A DNA stretch of 64,000 nt from Pseudomonadota bacterium (GTDB lineage Bacteria; Pseudomonadota; Gammaproteobacteria; Acidiferrobacterales; UBA6901): assembly GCA_021819085.1 (NCBI GenBank), contig JAKASJ010000015.1:17623-81622 (forward strand), given 5' to 3'. Shown here piece by piece: positions 1 through 7,588 of the stretch. Position 1 is the stretch's first letter; each line of letters starts with the position of its first letter. The notes beneath the pieces are model-generated. The model saw nothing but the letters and a program-made list of their open reading frames with translations. It ran no database searches and was not told the origin of the DNA. The position numbers and the translations under genes were made by a program.

Positions 1-27
1 TAGCCAGGTTTGTAGGTCCAGATGCAT
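1..27 (-). CDS. 5' end of an unknown gene, cut by the window edge
   Basis: Only the first nine codons are present, reading MHLDLQTWL. They follow a strong ribosome binding site (AGGAGG, five bases before the ATG at 27-25). The gene sits 26 bases after the preceding small membrane-protein gene and is probably the next gene of the YeeE/TusA operon. The product cannot be identified from nine residues. Confidence 0.6.
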
Positions 28-53
28 GATTGCCTCCTGAGGTGCGGATTCGG

Positions 54-293
54 TCAGTCGACGCCGGCAACTGCACCGGGGCCGGCGGAGCCCTTGTAGT
101 TGCGTACCAGCGTGTTCACGTTGAGTGGCTTGCCGTCGACCGGATTGATCACCGGCGGCGTGAAGTACGGCACGCCGTCCCGTGTAGCACGCAGACTGGC
201 GGGTGGTTTTGCGAACAGATAGACAAACGAACCCACGGTGGTCGCAGCAGCGACCAGCGCGAGGATCATCATCTGTATCTGGGCTTTGGGCAT
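54..293 (-). CDS. Small single-pass membrane protein of the sulfur operon
   Basis: A 79-residue protein with one hydrophobic segment at about residues 6-27, followed by a polar, proline- and glycine-rich tail of about 50 residues. It is probably anchored by the N-terminus with the tail outside the cytoplasm. No known family is recognised. Two ATG codons are adjacent; I prefer the second (293-291), because AGGAGG ends only two bases before the first but five before the second. The ribosome binding site overlaps the tusA-like stop codon, so translation is probably coupled to it. The operon context suggests a part in sulfur-compound uptake or transfer, which is inference. Confidence 0.65.
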   Translation of the reverse strand: MPKAQIQMMILALVAAATTVGSFVYLFAKPPASLRATRDGVPYFTPPVINPVDGKPLNVNTLVRNYKGSAGPGAVAGVD

Positions 294-302
294 CATGGCC
301 TC

Positions 303-608
303 CTAGTTCTTGCGCACAAACACGCGCCAGTAGCGTTCCGCCTTGAGCGTGCCCAAATGGGAGCCGTTGAGTTCCGGCATCATCGGCGGAATAGCCTCCA
401 TGGAAGTCGGATTGTCCACCATGACCTCGATGACCGCCCCCGGGGCCGCCTTGCTGAGCGCCTTCTTGGTCATGAGCTGCGGCCTCGGGCAGGAGTCGCC
501 CAAGACATCAACCACCTGGCTCACCGTGTAGGTCTGATTACCGAGCGTAATCGTAGCGGTTGCCTGTGTACTCGGTTCCTCGCTTTTTTTGCTGCCGAAC
601 AGGCCCAT
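303..608 (-). CDS. TusA-family sulfur carrier protein
   Basis: A 101-residue protein with the TusA/SirA/YedF fold from about residue 25. The signature Cys-Pro-x-Pro is present as C40-P-R-P; this cysteine carries sulfane sulfur as a persulfide in the family. About 20 polar residues precede the domain. TusA-like proteins pass sulfur between sulfurtransferases, Dsr proteins and YeeE-type transporters, and act in the cytoplasm. The gene begins three bases after the second YeeE half and its stop overlaps the next ribosome binding site, so it belongs to that operon. The arrangement resembles TsuA/TsuB, in which a TusA-like protein works with a YeeE thiosulfate channel. Whether the substrate here is thiosulfate or another sulfur species cannot be read from the sequence. 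Confidence 0.9.
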   Translation of the reverse strand: MGLFGSKKSEEPSTQATATITLGNQTYTVSQVVDVLGDSCPRPQLMTKKALSKAAPGAVIEVMVDNPTSMEAIPPMMPELNGSHLGTLKAERYWRVFVRKN

Positions 609-611
609 GGA

Positions 612-1328
612 TCATGCCTCCTCTTGGTAAGAACCGCTCGCGCCCGCACCACCGGCCATGACCGCGCCGATTGCCGGCTCCGGCATGGCAGCGTCCACTT
701 GCGGCGAGGACTTCGCGGCTTCAGGTTGAACTTGCCCCCGCGCGGTCTGTATCGCACGCTCCTTGCGCAGAATCAGGCGATACAGTCCGAACAGTGCGGC
801 GAACTGGATCAGGCCGAATACGATCGCCGGAATCCCGGTCTTCTGTTGCAGCGTCAACGCATCGGCAAAACCGAACTGCAGTGCTGCCAGGTTCGGCTGA
901 CCGGTCATGGTCGCCGGGGCCGGAGGCCAGTACGTGAACGACCACAACAACGAGGACACGAACAGTCCGATGATCAGAAACAGCAGCGCCCACAGCGCCC
1001 CGATATTGCCCTCACCGGTCTTCACCCAGGACGAGACTGTGCAGGCACCAGCCAGCACCATGCCGATGCCGAACAGAAAAAGTCCGATGAACTGATTGAT
1101 CCCGACGTCGAAGCGCATGGGATTGCCGTTGCCGACGCTGATGAAGCCCGTGAACCCGAGCGTGAGGATCATCATGGCCACCAGCAGCGCCTTGGTATTG
1201 CGATAGTTCTTGAACAGCATGGCATCGCGCAACGCCGAAGTGTTGCACCAGCGAGAGCGCTGTACCAGCAGACCCACAGTGCTGCCGAATATGAACGCCG
1301 CGACGCATTGGCCCGTCACCGTAATCAT
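612..1328 (-). CDS. YeeE/YedE-family sulfur transporter half (Sulf_transp, DUF395)
   Basis: A 238-residue integral membrane protein with about four or five hydrophobic segments and a 45-residue polar C-terminal tail. It carries the family cysteine motif in 'GAGACTVSSW'-like form (seen as LAGACTVSS at about residues 92-100), a position used for substrate relay in YeeE. Full YeeE proteins are about 350 residues; this is a half-size member paired with the adjacent 1333-1827 gene, like the PmpA/PmpB two-subunit type. It probably carries thiosulfate or related sulfur compounds across the inner membrane to the TusA-like protein encoded next. Four bases separate it from the upstream half. Confidence 0.85.
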   Translation of the reverse strand: MITVTGQCVAAFIFGSTVGLLVQRSRWCNTSALRDAMLFKNYRNTKALLVAMMILTLGFTGFISVGNGNPMRFDVGINQFIGLFLFGIGMVLAGACTVSSWVKTGEGNIGALWALLFLIIGLFVSSLLWSFTYWPPAPATMTGQPNLAALQFGFADALTLQQKTGIPAIVFGLIQFAALFGLYRLILRKERAIQTARGQVQPEAAKSSPQVDAAMPEPAIGAVMAGGAGASGSYQEEA

Positions 1329-1332
1329 ATGC

Positions 1333-1827
1333 TCATGCCTCCAGAACCTTCTTGTAGATAAAACTTCCGACCCAGGCGCCCGCCACGATGCCGCTCACGG
1401 CGAGATACCCGCCGAGATTCATCTCAGGAGTCAGACCGAAGAACGTGCTTACGTTGCAGACGAAGGACAGGCGTATGCCTATACCCATGAGCAGTCCGCC
1501 GATGGTGATCATCACCCATTCCGACAGATGGCGCGGAACACGCCAGTAGAATTCTTTGCTGAGCACCGCGGCCACAAACGCGCCGAAGCCCATGCCAAGA
1601 CTGATGTAGATCTTCCAGTAGGCCCAGGTCGGCGTGAACACCAGGGTCCAGAACGGAATGCGCGCCAGGGTCTTGGCGCCAAGCACGTATTTCGCGACCA
1701 GGCCGGCAAGCATGGTTTCGCCGCCGCCCACGGTCCAGGCCCCGACGATCACGAACAGGAACACGTCGAGCAGCGCGATGATGGCAAGCGCGATGATTGG
1801 GTCAAGGGTCTTCTTGAACAGATCCAT
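1333..1827 (-). CDS. YeeE/YedE-family sulfur transporter half, first gene of the operon
   Basis: A 164-residue membrane protein with about four hydrophobic segments and the family signature G-I-R-L-S-F-V-C-N-V near residue 120; the cysteine is the expected thiosulfate-relay residue. It is the partner half of the 612-1328 product. I chose the ATG at 1827-1825, preceded by GGGAGAG, over an in-frame TTG 18 bases upstream that has no good ribosome binding site. The first base of the mRNA is predicted at about 1884 from the sigma-54 promoter at 1895-1910, leaving a leader of about 57 bases. The operon continues with the second half, the TusA-like gene and a small membrane protein. Confidence 0.85.
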   Translation of the reverse strand: MDLFKKTLDPIIALAIIALLDVFLFVIVGAWTVGGGETMLAGLVAKYVLGAKTLARIPFWTLVFTPTWAYWKIYISLGMGFGAFVAAVLSKEFYWRVPRHLSEWVMITIGGLLMGIGIRLSFVCNVSTFFGLTPEMNLGGYLAVSGIVAGAWVGSFIYKKVLEA

Positions 1828-1894
1828 GCATGCTCTCCCGGGCAATAACCGCCTTGGCGGGTAACGGGCTCGTGCCCCCCGCTGCCGTTCCTAG

Positions 1895-1910
1895 AGCAAT
1901 TTCGATGCCA
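1895..1910 (-). promoter_or_regulatory. Sigma-54 (RpoN) promoter of the YeeE-TusA operon
   Basis: On the minus strand the sequence reads TGGCATCGAAATTGCT. It has GG and GC at the exact -24/-12 spacing and TTGCT at -12, differing from the TGGCACG-N4-TTGCW consensus only within the CG of the -24 block. The predicted start is near 1884, 57 bases before the first gene. An NtrC-family activator is encoded immediately upstream at 2031-3365. Confidence 0.8.
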
Positions 1911-1936
1911 TTGGCAAAACCGCATCGACAAAGAGA

Positions 1937-1969
1937 TATTTCGTAATTACACCAGTCTCTTACGAAATA
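1937..1969. promoter_or_regulatory. 10-bp inverted repeat, candidate enhancer site for the NtrC-type activator
   Basis: TATTTCGTAA (1937-1946) is repeated perfectly in inverse at 1960-1969 (TTACGAAATA), 13 bases apart. It lies about 53 to 85 bases upstream of the predicted sigma-54 start, where enhancer-binding proteins bind. It could instead form a hairpin after the regulator gene that ends at 2031, but no U-run follows on that strand. Confidence 0.5.
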
Positions 1970-2030
1970 ACAGGGCAAACCAGACCAGCCTGAAATGGCC
2001 GATTTTGCGACACGTCTGTAGCGAAGTGAT

Positions 2031-3365
2031 TCAGTCCGGTTCCTCAAGCTTGCGTCGCAGCGTGGATCGGCTGATGCCGAGTACCCGCGCTGCCACGACC
2101 TGGTTTCCGCCATGGGCCGCGAGCACCCGGCGGATGTGGCGCGACTCCACTTCCGTAAGGCTGAGGCGTGTCTCGTCCTCCCTGGCCGCCGCGCCTGCCG
2201 GGATCGGCCCGAAGGCGATCTCGTCGGCATCCAGTACCGGTTTAGCGTGGAGCGCGAAGCTGCGCTCGATGATGTTCTCGAGCTGGCGCACGTTTCCCGG
2301 CCAGTCGTACCCGACCAGCTTGCGGCGCGCCGCCTCTGTCAGGGAAAGATCGTCGCGGCCGCGACTCTTGCGCAACTGCGTCAGGAAGTGTTCTACCAGC
2401 AGCGCAATGTCCTCGCGCCGTTCGCGCAGCGGCGGCAGAGCGATCGGCAGCACGTTGAGTCGGAACAGGAGGTCGCTGCGGAAGCTGCCCTCCGCCACCA
2501 TGGCGTCAAGGTCGCGGTTGGTCGCGACGATCACACGCACGTCCACCTTGACCTCTGATTCGCCGCCTACCGGACGCACTTCACCCTCCTGCAGTACCCG
2601 CAAGAGCTTCGCCTGCAGCCGTGGACTGATGTCGCCGATCTCATCCAGGAACAACGTGCCCCCGTGGGCCCGCTGGAACAGACCGCGCATGTTCGCGGTG
2701 GCGCCGGTAAACGCTCCTTTGACATGACCGAACAATTCAGAATCGAGCAGTTCCTCGGGCAAGGCGCAGCAGTTGACAGCGATGAACGGTCCGCGCGCAC
2801 GCCGGCTTGTTGAATGGATGGCACGGGCAATGACCTCTTTTCCGGTGCCGGTCTCGCCCGTGACCAGTACCGGGATGTCCTGGTTGCGGATGCGTTCGAC
2901 CAGATCGAGGATCCCGCACATCGCCGGACTGCCCGCGATGATTTTGGACAGCTGGTCGCGTCCCGAAAGCTTCTCGCGCAAGCGAGTCACCTCCTCGCGC
3001 AGCGACTTCTTTTCAAGCACCTTGTTGATGCGCAGCATCAGCTCGTCAGGGTTGATCGGCTTCGTCAGGTAGTCGTAAGCACCCAGCCGCATCGCCTCGA
3101 CTGCAGTTTCAATCGACGCATAGGCGGTCATCACGATGCTTTCAGCGGGATTCGCGCTCGCACCGAGCTGAGCGAGCAGCGACATGCCGTTGGCATCACC
3201 CAGACGCAGGTCGAGGACGACCAGATCCACCTGGTTGCGCTCGAGCGCGGCCCCGGCAGCTTCCAGCCCGTCCGCTTCGAGCGCCACATGACCCTCTGAG
3301 CGCAGCAGCATGCTCAGCGTCTTGCGGATGGAGGACTCGTCGTCGACGATCAGAATCGTGGCCAT
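2031..3365 (-). CDS. NtrC-family sigma-54-dependent response regulator
   Basis: A 444-residue activator. The receiver domain occupies about residues 1-120, with D8/D9, phospho-acceptor D52 and K102. The AAA+ domain at about 140-380 has Walker A GETGTGKE (170-177) and an intact GAFTGA loop (217-222), required to contact sigma-54. A Fis-type helix-turn-helix lies at about 400-440. The gene follows the sensor-kinase gene by five bases and is surely its partner. The nearest sigma-54 promoter is that of the YeeE-TusA operon just downstream, which makes that operon the likely target. Related pairs control sulfur-oxidation genes in acidophilic sulfur oxidisers (TspS/TspR type), but equivalence is inference. 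Confidence 0.92.
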   Translation of the reverse strand: MATILIVDDESSIRKTLSMLLRSEGHVALEADGLEAAGAALERNQVDLVVLDLRLGDANGMSLLAQLGASANPAESIVMTAYASIETAVEAMRLGAYDYLTKPINPDELMLRINKVLEKKSLREEVTRLREKLSGRDQLSKIIAGSPAMCGILDLVERIRNQDIPVLVTGETGTGKEVIARAIHSTSRRARGPFIAVNCCALPEELLDSELFGHVKGAFTGATANMRGLFQRAHGGTLFLDEIGDISPRLQAKLLRVLQEGEVRPVGGESEVKVDVRVIVATNRDLDAMVAEGSFRSDLLFRLNVLPIALPPLRERREDIALLVEHFLTQLRKSRGRDDLSLTEAARRKLVGYDWPGNVRQLENIIERSFALHAKPVLDADEIAFGPIPAGAAAREDETRLSLTEVESRHIRRVLAAHGGNQVVAARVLGISRSTLRRKLEEPD

Positions 3366-3370
3366 CGGAT

Positions 3371-4813
3371 TCAGACGGCCTCCAGATCGAAACTGATCTC
3401 GGTGCCCACGTTCACGTGGCTGACGATCGACAGCGAGGTGCCGTGCTGCATCAGAATCCGCTGCGCGATCGAGAGCCCCAGGCCGGTACCGTGTTTGCGG
3501 CCGGTCACGAACGGCCGCACGATCTTGTCGAGCAGGTGATCCGGTATGCCGCAGCCGTTGTCGGCAATGCTGATTCTGACAATGCGTCCGGCGCGTTCGA
3601 CCCGGACGTGAAGGTTGCCACCCTCGGGCATGGCCTGAACCGCGTTGAGCATCAGGTTCCAGAGCACCTGACGCAAATGATCGGGATCATGACGCGCACG
3701 GCACGGACATGCATCGCACTCCACCTCGACCCGCACCGCTGCCGCCTGCGGGTTCTGGCGAATCAGGCTTGCGACCTCCTCGATCAACGCGCATACATCG
3801 TCTTCCAGCAGCCGCGACTCGCGTATCCGTGCGAAATCCAGGAAATCATTCAGGATGCGCTGCAGCCGCAGCGACTCGGTATTAAGGATCGCGATCGCCT
3901 GAGCGCGGTCGCTTACCGGCAGGTTCGCCCGGTCGAGCAGCTTCACCGAGTTGATCACCGCCGACAGCGGATTGCGTATCTCGTGGGCGATGCTGGCCGA
4001 TAGCTCGCCCACACAGGCCAGCCGCTCGGCGTCGGTGCGTTTCTCGTGTTCGCTGCGCACCTGCTCGGAGATTCGCTGCAACGACTCGGCCATGGCGTTG
4101 AATGCCCCGCCCAGCAGGCCCACCTCGTCGCGCGCTTGCAGCTCTACGCGCACGCCCAGATTGCCGCCGCCGATCTTGCGCACCGCCGCCATCAGTGTGT
4201 ACAGATTGCGCGTAATGAGAACCGACAGTACCCATGCGGCGACGCTGCCCACCACCAGGGCCAGCAGAATGAACAGCAGACCCTCATTGCGCGTGGCGGC
4301 CAATTCGGATTTCAGATGGCGCGTAGACATTTCCAGAAACACCGTGCCAACACGCTGACCGGCCACCCGGATCTGTTCGTGCAGGCGCAGTCTGTTGCGT
4401 CTGTGTACCACAACTCCATCCGGCGGCGCCGGCAATCGATGGCCAACCTGATGTGGGTCGGTGCTCGCCAGCACGTCACCGCGCACGTCGACGATCGCGC
4501 CCTCGGTAACGTCGGGCTGTTGCTTCACACGCTCGGTAACCTCGGCCAGCGAACCCAGGTCCTCGGCCAACAGGGCATTGGTGCTGGCCACCGCCATGAG
4601 CGTAATGAGGGAGTGCGCACGGTTATGGAGCTCGGCGCGGATCGCCTCGGACTGCTTGTTCACTGCCGACCAGACGAACGCACCCATCAGCACGGCATGC
4701 ACGAGCGCGACTGACAGTACCAGCCGGAACCGCAGCGTCCGGAAGAAAGACAGTCTCGGCGACTGCTGCTCCGCGGCGACAGTCTGCCCTCGATCGAGTT
4801 CGATGACGCTCAT
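3371..4813 (-). CDS. Membrane-bound sensor histidine kinase
   Basis: A 480-residue kinase. The first transmembrane segment is at about residues 29-50, followed by a periplasmic region of about 125 residues; the second is at about 177-201. Then come a HAMP linker (about 202-254), a HisKA domain with the autophosphorylated His at about 277 (AHEIRNPLS), and a GHKL ATPase domain with N box (NLMLNAVQA), G1 (DNGCGI) and G2 (GTGLGLSIA). Its start overlaps the stop of the phnD-like gene by four bases (ATGA), so the two are translationally coupled. The regulator gene follows. The periplasmic region is the likely partner of the phnD-like binding protein. Confidence 0.92.
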   Translation of the reverse strand: MSVIELDRGQTVAAEQQSPRLSFFRTLRFRLVLSVALVHAVLMGAFVWSAVNKQSEAIRAELHNRAHSLITLMAVASTNALLAEDLGSLAEVTERVKQQPDVTEGAIVDVRGDVLASTDPHQVGHRLPAPPDGVVVHRRNRLRLHEQIRVAGQRVGTVFLEMSTRHLKSELAATRNEGLLFILLALVVGSVAAWVLSVLITRNLYTLMAAVRKIGGGNLGVRVELQARDEVGLLGGAFNAMAESLQRISEQVRSEHEKRTDAERLACVGELSASIAHEIRNPLSAVINSVKLLDRANLPVSDRAQAIAILNTESLRLQRILNDFLDFARIRESRLLEDDVCALIEEVASLIRQNPQAAAVRVEVECDACPCRARHDPDHLRQVLWNLMLNAVQAMPEGGNLHVRVERAGRIVRISIADNGCGIPDHLLDKIVRPFVTGRKHGTGLGLSIAQRILMQHGTSLSIVSHVNVGTEISFDLEAV

Positions 4814-5649
4814 GGTTTCACACCGTCGTACTCGCTGTTGTGTGCGACCACGAACCCCCGGCTGAATCCAAGATGCCTGAGCACCGTGCGTCCGCTGGCC
4901 GTCGCCGTCAGGTGCGTCAACAGCTTCCTGATCTGGTCGGTTTCATGTGCCGGCATGTCGTCGAGAACCGCAATCGGCATCTGTGGCTGAGGCGGCGTCT
5001 GGGCAATCACCCGCAGTTCCCGCTGAACGCGCGGCGGCATGGAGCGCAGCGACGGCAACCAGGTGCCCGCCATGCCTACCATCCCGTAATATACCGCCAT
5101 CAGCGCCGAGTCCTGGGACCCGAAATACTTCACTTTCAGGTCCCGGTTGACGTGAATGCCGCGCGTCTCCATGTACTGCCGGGTCATGATCGTGGCGGCG
5201 TAGGCATTGGGATCCGGGAAGCCGACACGCAGACCCGGCGGCAGGACATGCGGTCCGAGCGCGTGGATCGGACTGTTGCGGCGCACGACCAGGATACCGG
5301 CAAAGGGCTCGCCCGCGACCTTGACAATGACGTGGTAGCCCCACCGGCGGGCGCGGGTGTACAGCAGCGGATTCAGGTAGATGATGTCGTACTCGCGGCG
5401 CCGGACACGACGCATGAAGGCCGCGAAATTGGGTGCGGTCACAAACTGCACCGGCCGGTGCAGCGCATGCTGCAGAGCATCGGTCAGCGGCAGAAACATC
5501 CCGGCCAGCATGGTCGGGCTTTGCAAAGGAAGCACACCGAAGCGCAGGTAATGCGGTCGGCGCGCGACGGCTGCGCCGCTGGCGGCGATCAGCGCGACCG
5601 CCGTCAGCCAGCACAGCACCGATTGCGGCCGCCTGATCAACTGAAACAT
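4810..5649 (-). CDS. PhnD-like periplasmic substrate-binding protein linked to the kinase
   Basis: A 279-residue protein of the phosphate/phosphite/phosphonate-binding (PhnD) family. A signal peptide covers about residues 1-29 (hydrophobic core after RRP, ending SGAAVA). Recognisable family features are the LRFGVLPLQSP start of the mature part, the 'YDIIYLNPLLYTRA' stretch and the 'VGFPDPNAYAAT' stretch. No ABC permease or ATPase gene is adjacent; the gene is instead coupled by overlap to a sensor kinase. I infer a ligand-sensing role, comparable to other kinases that use a separate binding protein. I chose the ATG at 5649 because the signal peptide begins there; upstream in-frame sequence looks non-coding. 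The ligand is unknown. Confidence 0.8.
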   Translation of the reverse strand: MFQLIRRPQSVLCWLTAVALIAASGAAVARRPHYLRFGVLPLQSPTMLAGMFLPLTDALQHALHRPVQFVTAPNFAAFMRRVRRREYDIIYLNPLLYTRARRWGYHVIVKVAGEPFAGILVVRRNSPIHALGPHVLPPGLRVGFPDPNAYAATIMTRQYMETRGIHVNRDLKVKYFGSQDSALMAVYYGMVGMAGTWLPSLRSMPPRVQRELRVIAQTPPQPQMPIAVLDDMPAHETDQIRKLLTHLTATASGRTVLRHLGFSRGFVVAHNSEYDGVKP

Positions 5650-5848
5650 GTCTTGCACCCATGGCGGGTCGACCCGCATCGGACAACCCGCTGAACCTGA
5701 CACCCGCAACGCATATCGCCGTCCGCGGTTCTCCACAACCGGGGCCGCACCTGCTGCCGGTCCCCATTCACCGGGCGCGCGCCCTGACCCATCGTCGACA
5801 GTGTAGCCCAGGCGCGTGACCGCCGCGAGACGGCCCGCAGTGCGCAGC

Positions 5849-7588
5849 TCAACGGACCGCGGATTCCCGGTTCCATTCCAGGCGGCGGTGGCGTGCCAGG
5901 TGAAGCGGCGTCCAGGAATGCGGAATGCGGTGTACGAAGTGGTAGCGGGCGACATGGTAGCTCGGGTCGAATCCGTAGAAATTCATCCGCAGCCGCTCAA
6001 GCTCCTCATCCCTATAGGACTGCAGCGGCCGTTCGGCTTCGTCCCGGGTGCGGCACCGGTTCTTCTCGGCCAGCGCGCAGCGGAACGCATCATCGCCCGC
6101 CAGATCACGCGCCAGCATCCGCACGCGCAGCTCAAACTCCTCCACGGTGGTCGCGAAATGATCGTCGATGAGTCCGAGGCGCTTGGCCGCGTGCACCCCG
6201 AGCGGCAGCCGATTTTCCGTGATCGTCTCGGCCCGCTCCCGGCCGACGCGCCTCGGCAGCAGGTAAGTCCAGTATTCGGAACCGAAAAGATTGCCCATGC
6301 CCTTGTAGTGCGGATTCAGGATGATACCGGTGCGTGCGCAGACACGGTCCGCAGCCAGCGCCAGGAATACGCCCCCGGCTCCGGCATTGCCGCGCATGCC
6401 CGCCACCGTCAGGTGCGTCCGGGTCGTGATGATTGCATGCGCCAGATCGTTCATCGCGTTGATGTTGCGCCAGGACTCGTCAGCCGGGCTTTCCGCCGAT
6501 TCGATGATATTGAGATGGATGCCGTTCGACCAGAAATCCCTGCCGCCCAGAAGCACGATGACGCGCGTCGGGCGTGTGCAGGCATGGCGGTAGGCGTACA
6601 GCAGCCGCGTACATTGCTCTGTGCTCATCGCCCCGTTGTAGAAATCAAAATACAGATAGCCGACACGCCCCTCCTCCGCATACCGGATCTCCCGGTAGGT
6701 CGTCACATCTTCCGGCGTGTCCAGGGACAGCGGCGACTCGGGCACGCTGCCTGCCTGCGGGCCGAGAGCGGTGACGGCTGGAAGCTTGAAGGTCTTCCCG
6801 TGCGTATCGATCCTGCGCAGATGCCCGATCCACACCGCGCCGTCGATTGTGGCACGGCAGATCGCGCCATCGCGCCGGGCGACTATTTCGCCGGGGCGGC
6901 CACCCAATTCCGTCTCCCCACAAGCATCGAACAGCAGATACGGCTGACCGAGGATTTCGTCCTCGACACCCGGGGCTCCGTCGGCCGATCTGATTTTCCG
7001 CAGGATTGCGGCGCTGTCGTCGTTCAGCCAATCTATCCGGCGCTGCGCCTGGGGCATGAGCGGCCGTGCACGGCCGTGCACGGCCGGATCCCGGTCGTCC
7101 AGCACCTGCGGCACGAACGAGCCGGAAGTGAAACGCTCTACGGCGGCAAGAAGCGCGTCGGCCGCGGCCTCGGTCACTTCGTTGCGATAAAGACTGCTCT
7201 TGCGCGCGGAGCGCATCGGAAAGTCCGCCGATGCCCAGATGTCGCCGCCATCAAGCTGCGCGTTCGCCTGCAAAACCGTGACGCCCCATTTTGCTTCGCC
7301 ATCGATTATTGCCCAATCAAGCGCGGAAGGGCCGCGGTCGCCCCGGATTCCCGGATGCACCACCAGACACACATGCTGCCGCCAGACCTCCTCCGGTATG
7401 GCACGTCGCAGATAAGGCGCGACGACCAGATCCGGCCGGTAGAGCCTCACGGCATCGGCCGTGACCGCGTCGTTGATGTCGAATTCGACCGAGACCTCGT
7501 GGCCGCGTTCCGACAGTTCGACGTACAAGCGCTGGGTCAGGCTGTTGAAGCTGTGGCTCAGGAACAGGATCCGGAGCGGTCTACTCAT
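5849..7588 (-). CDS. hypX: Hydrogenase maturation protein HypX/HoxX
   Basis: A 579-residue two-domain protein. The N-terminal half (about 1-280) is a formyltransferase-like domain with the characteristic HPGIRGDRGPSALDWAI region. The C-terminal half (about 290-540) is an enoyl-CoA hydratase/crotonase-like domain with an oxyanion-hole segment around GMRGNAGAGG. In aerobic hydrogen oxidisers HypX releases CO from a formyl-folate-derived intermediate, supplying the CO ligand of the [NiFe] site when oxygen is present. The ATG at 7588 overlaps the hypD stop by eight bases, and this choice removes a long unrelated extension. Its presence argues for hydrogenase maturation under air. The hydrogenase structural genes are not in the window. 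Confidence 0.9.
   Translation of the reverse strand: MSRPLRILFLSHSFNSLTQRLYVELSERGHEVSVEFDINDAVTADAVRLYRPDLVVAPYLRRAIPEEVWRQHVCLVVHPGIRGDRGPSALDWAIIDGEAKWGVTVLQANAQLDGGDIWASADFPMRSARKSSLYRNEVTEAAADALLAAVERFTSGSFVPQVLDDRDPAVHGRARPLMPQAQRRIDWLNDDSAAILRKIRSADGAPGVEDEILGQPYLLFDACGETELGGRPGEIVARRDGAICRATIDGAVWIGHLRRIDTHGKTFKLPAVTALGPQAGSVPESPLSLDTPEDVTTYREIRYAEEGRVGYLYFDFYNGAMSTEQCTRLLYAYRHACTRPTRVIVLLGGRDFWSNGIHLNIIESAESPADESWRNINAMNDLAHAIITTRTHLTVAGMRGNAGAGGVFLALAADRVCARTGIILNPHYKGMGNLFGSEYWTYLLPRRVGRERAETITENRLPLGVHAAKRLGLIDDHFATTVEEFELRVRMLARDLAGDDAFRCALAEKNRCRTRDEAERPLQSYRDEELERLRMNFYGFDPSYHVARYHFVHRIPHSWTPLHLARHRRLEWNRESAVR
7061..7086. repeat. Short tandem repeat (10-bp unit, 2.6 copies) inside hypX
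   Basis: CGGCCGTGCA occurs at 7061-7070 and 7071-7080, followed by the partial copy CGGCCG at 7081-7086. The unit length is not a multiple of three, so gain or loss of one copy would shift the hypX frame. The frame is intact here. Confidence 0.8.

Noticed and set aside
30-1361. Long plus-strand open frame opposite the YeeE/TusA operon
   Set aside because: It is the antisense of four real genes with good ribosome binding sites, and its protein is Arg/His-rich with no recognisable domain.
1937-1969. Intrinsic terminator after the NtrC-type regulator gene
   Set aside because: The stem is AT-rich with a 13-base loop and no U-run; an enhancer site for the sigma-54 promoter fits its position better.
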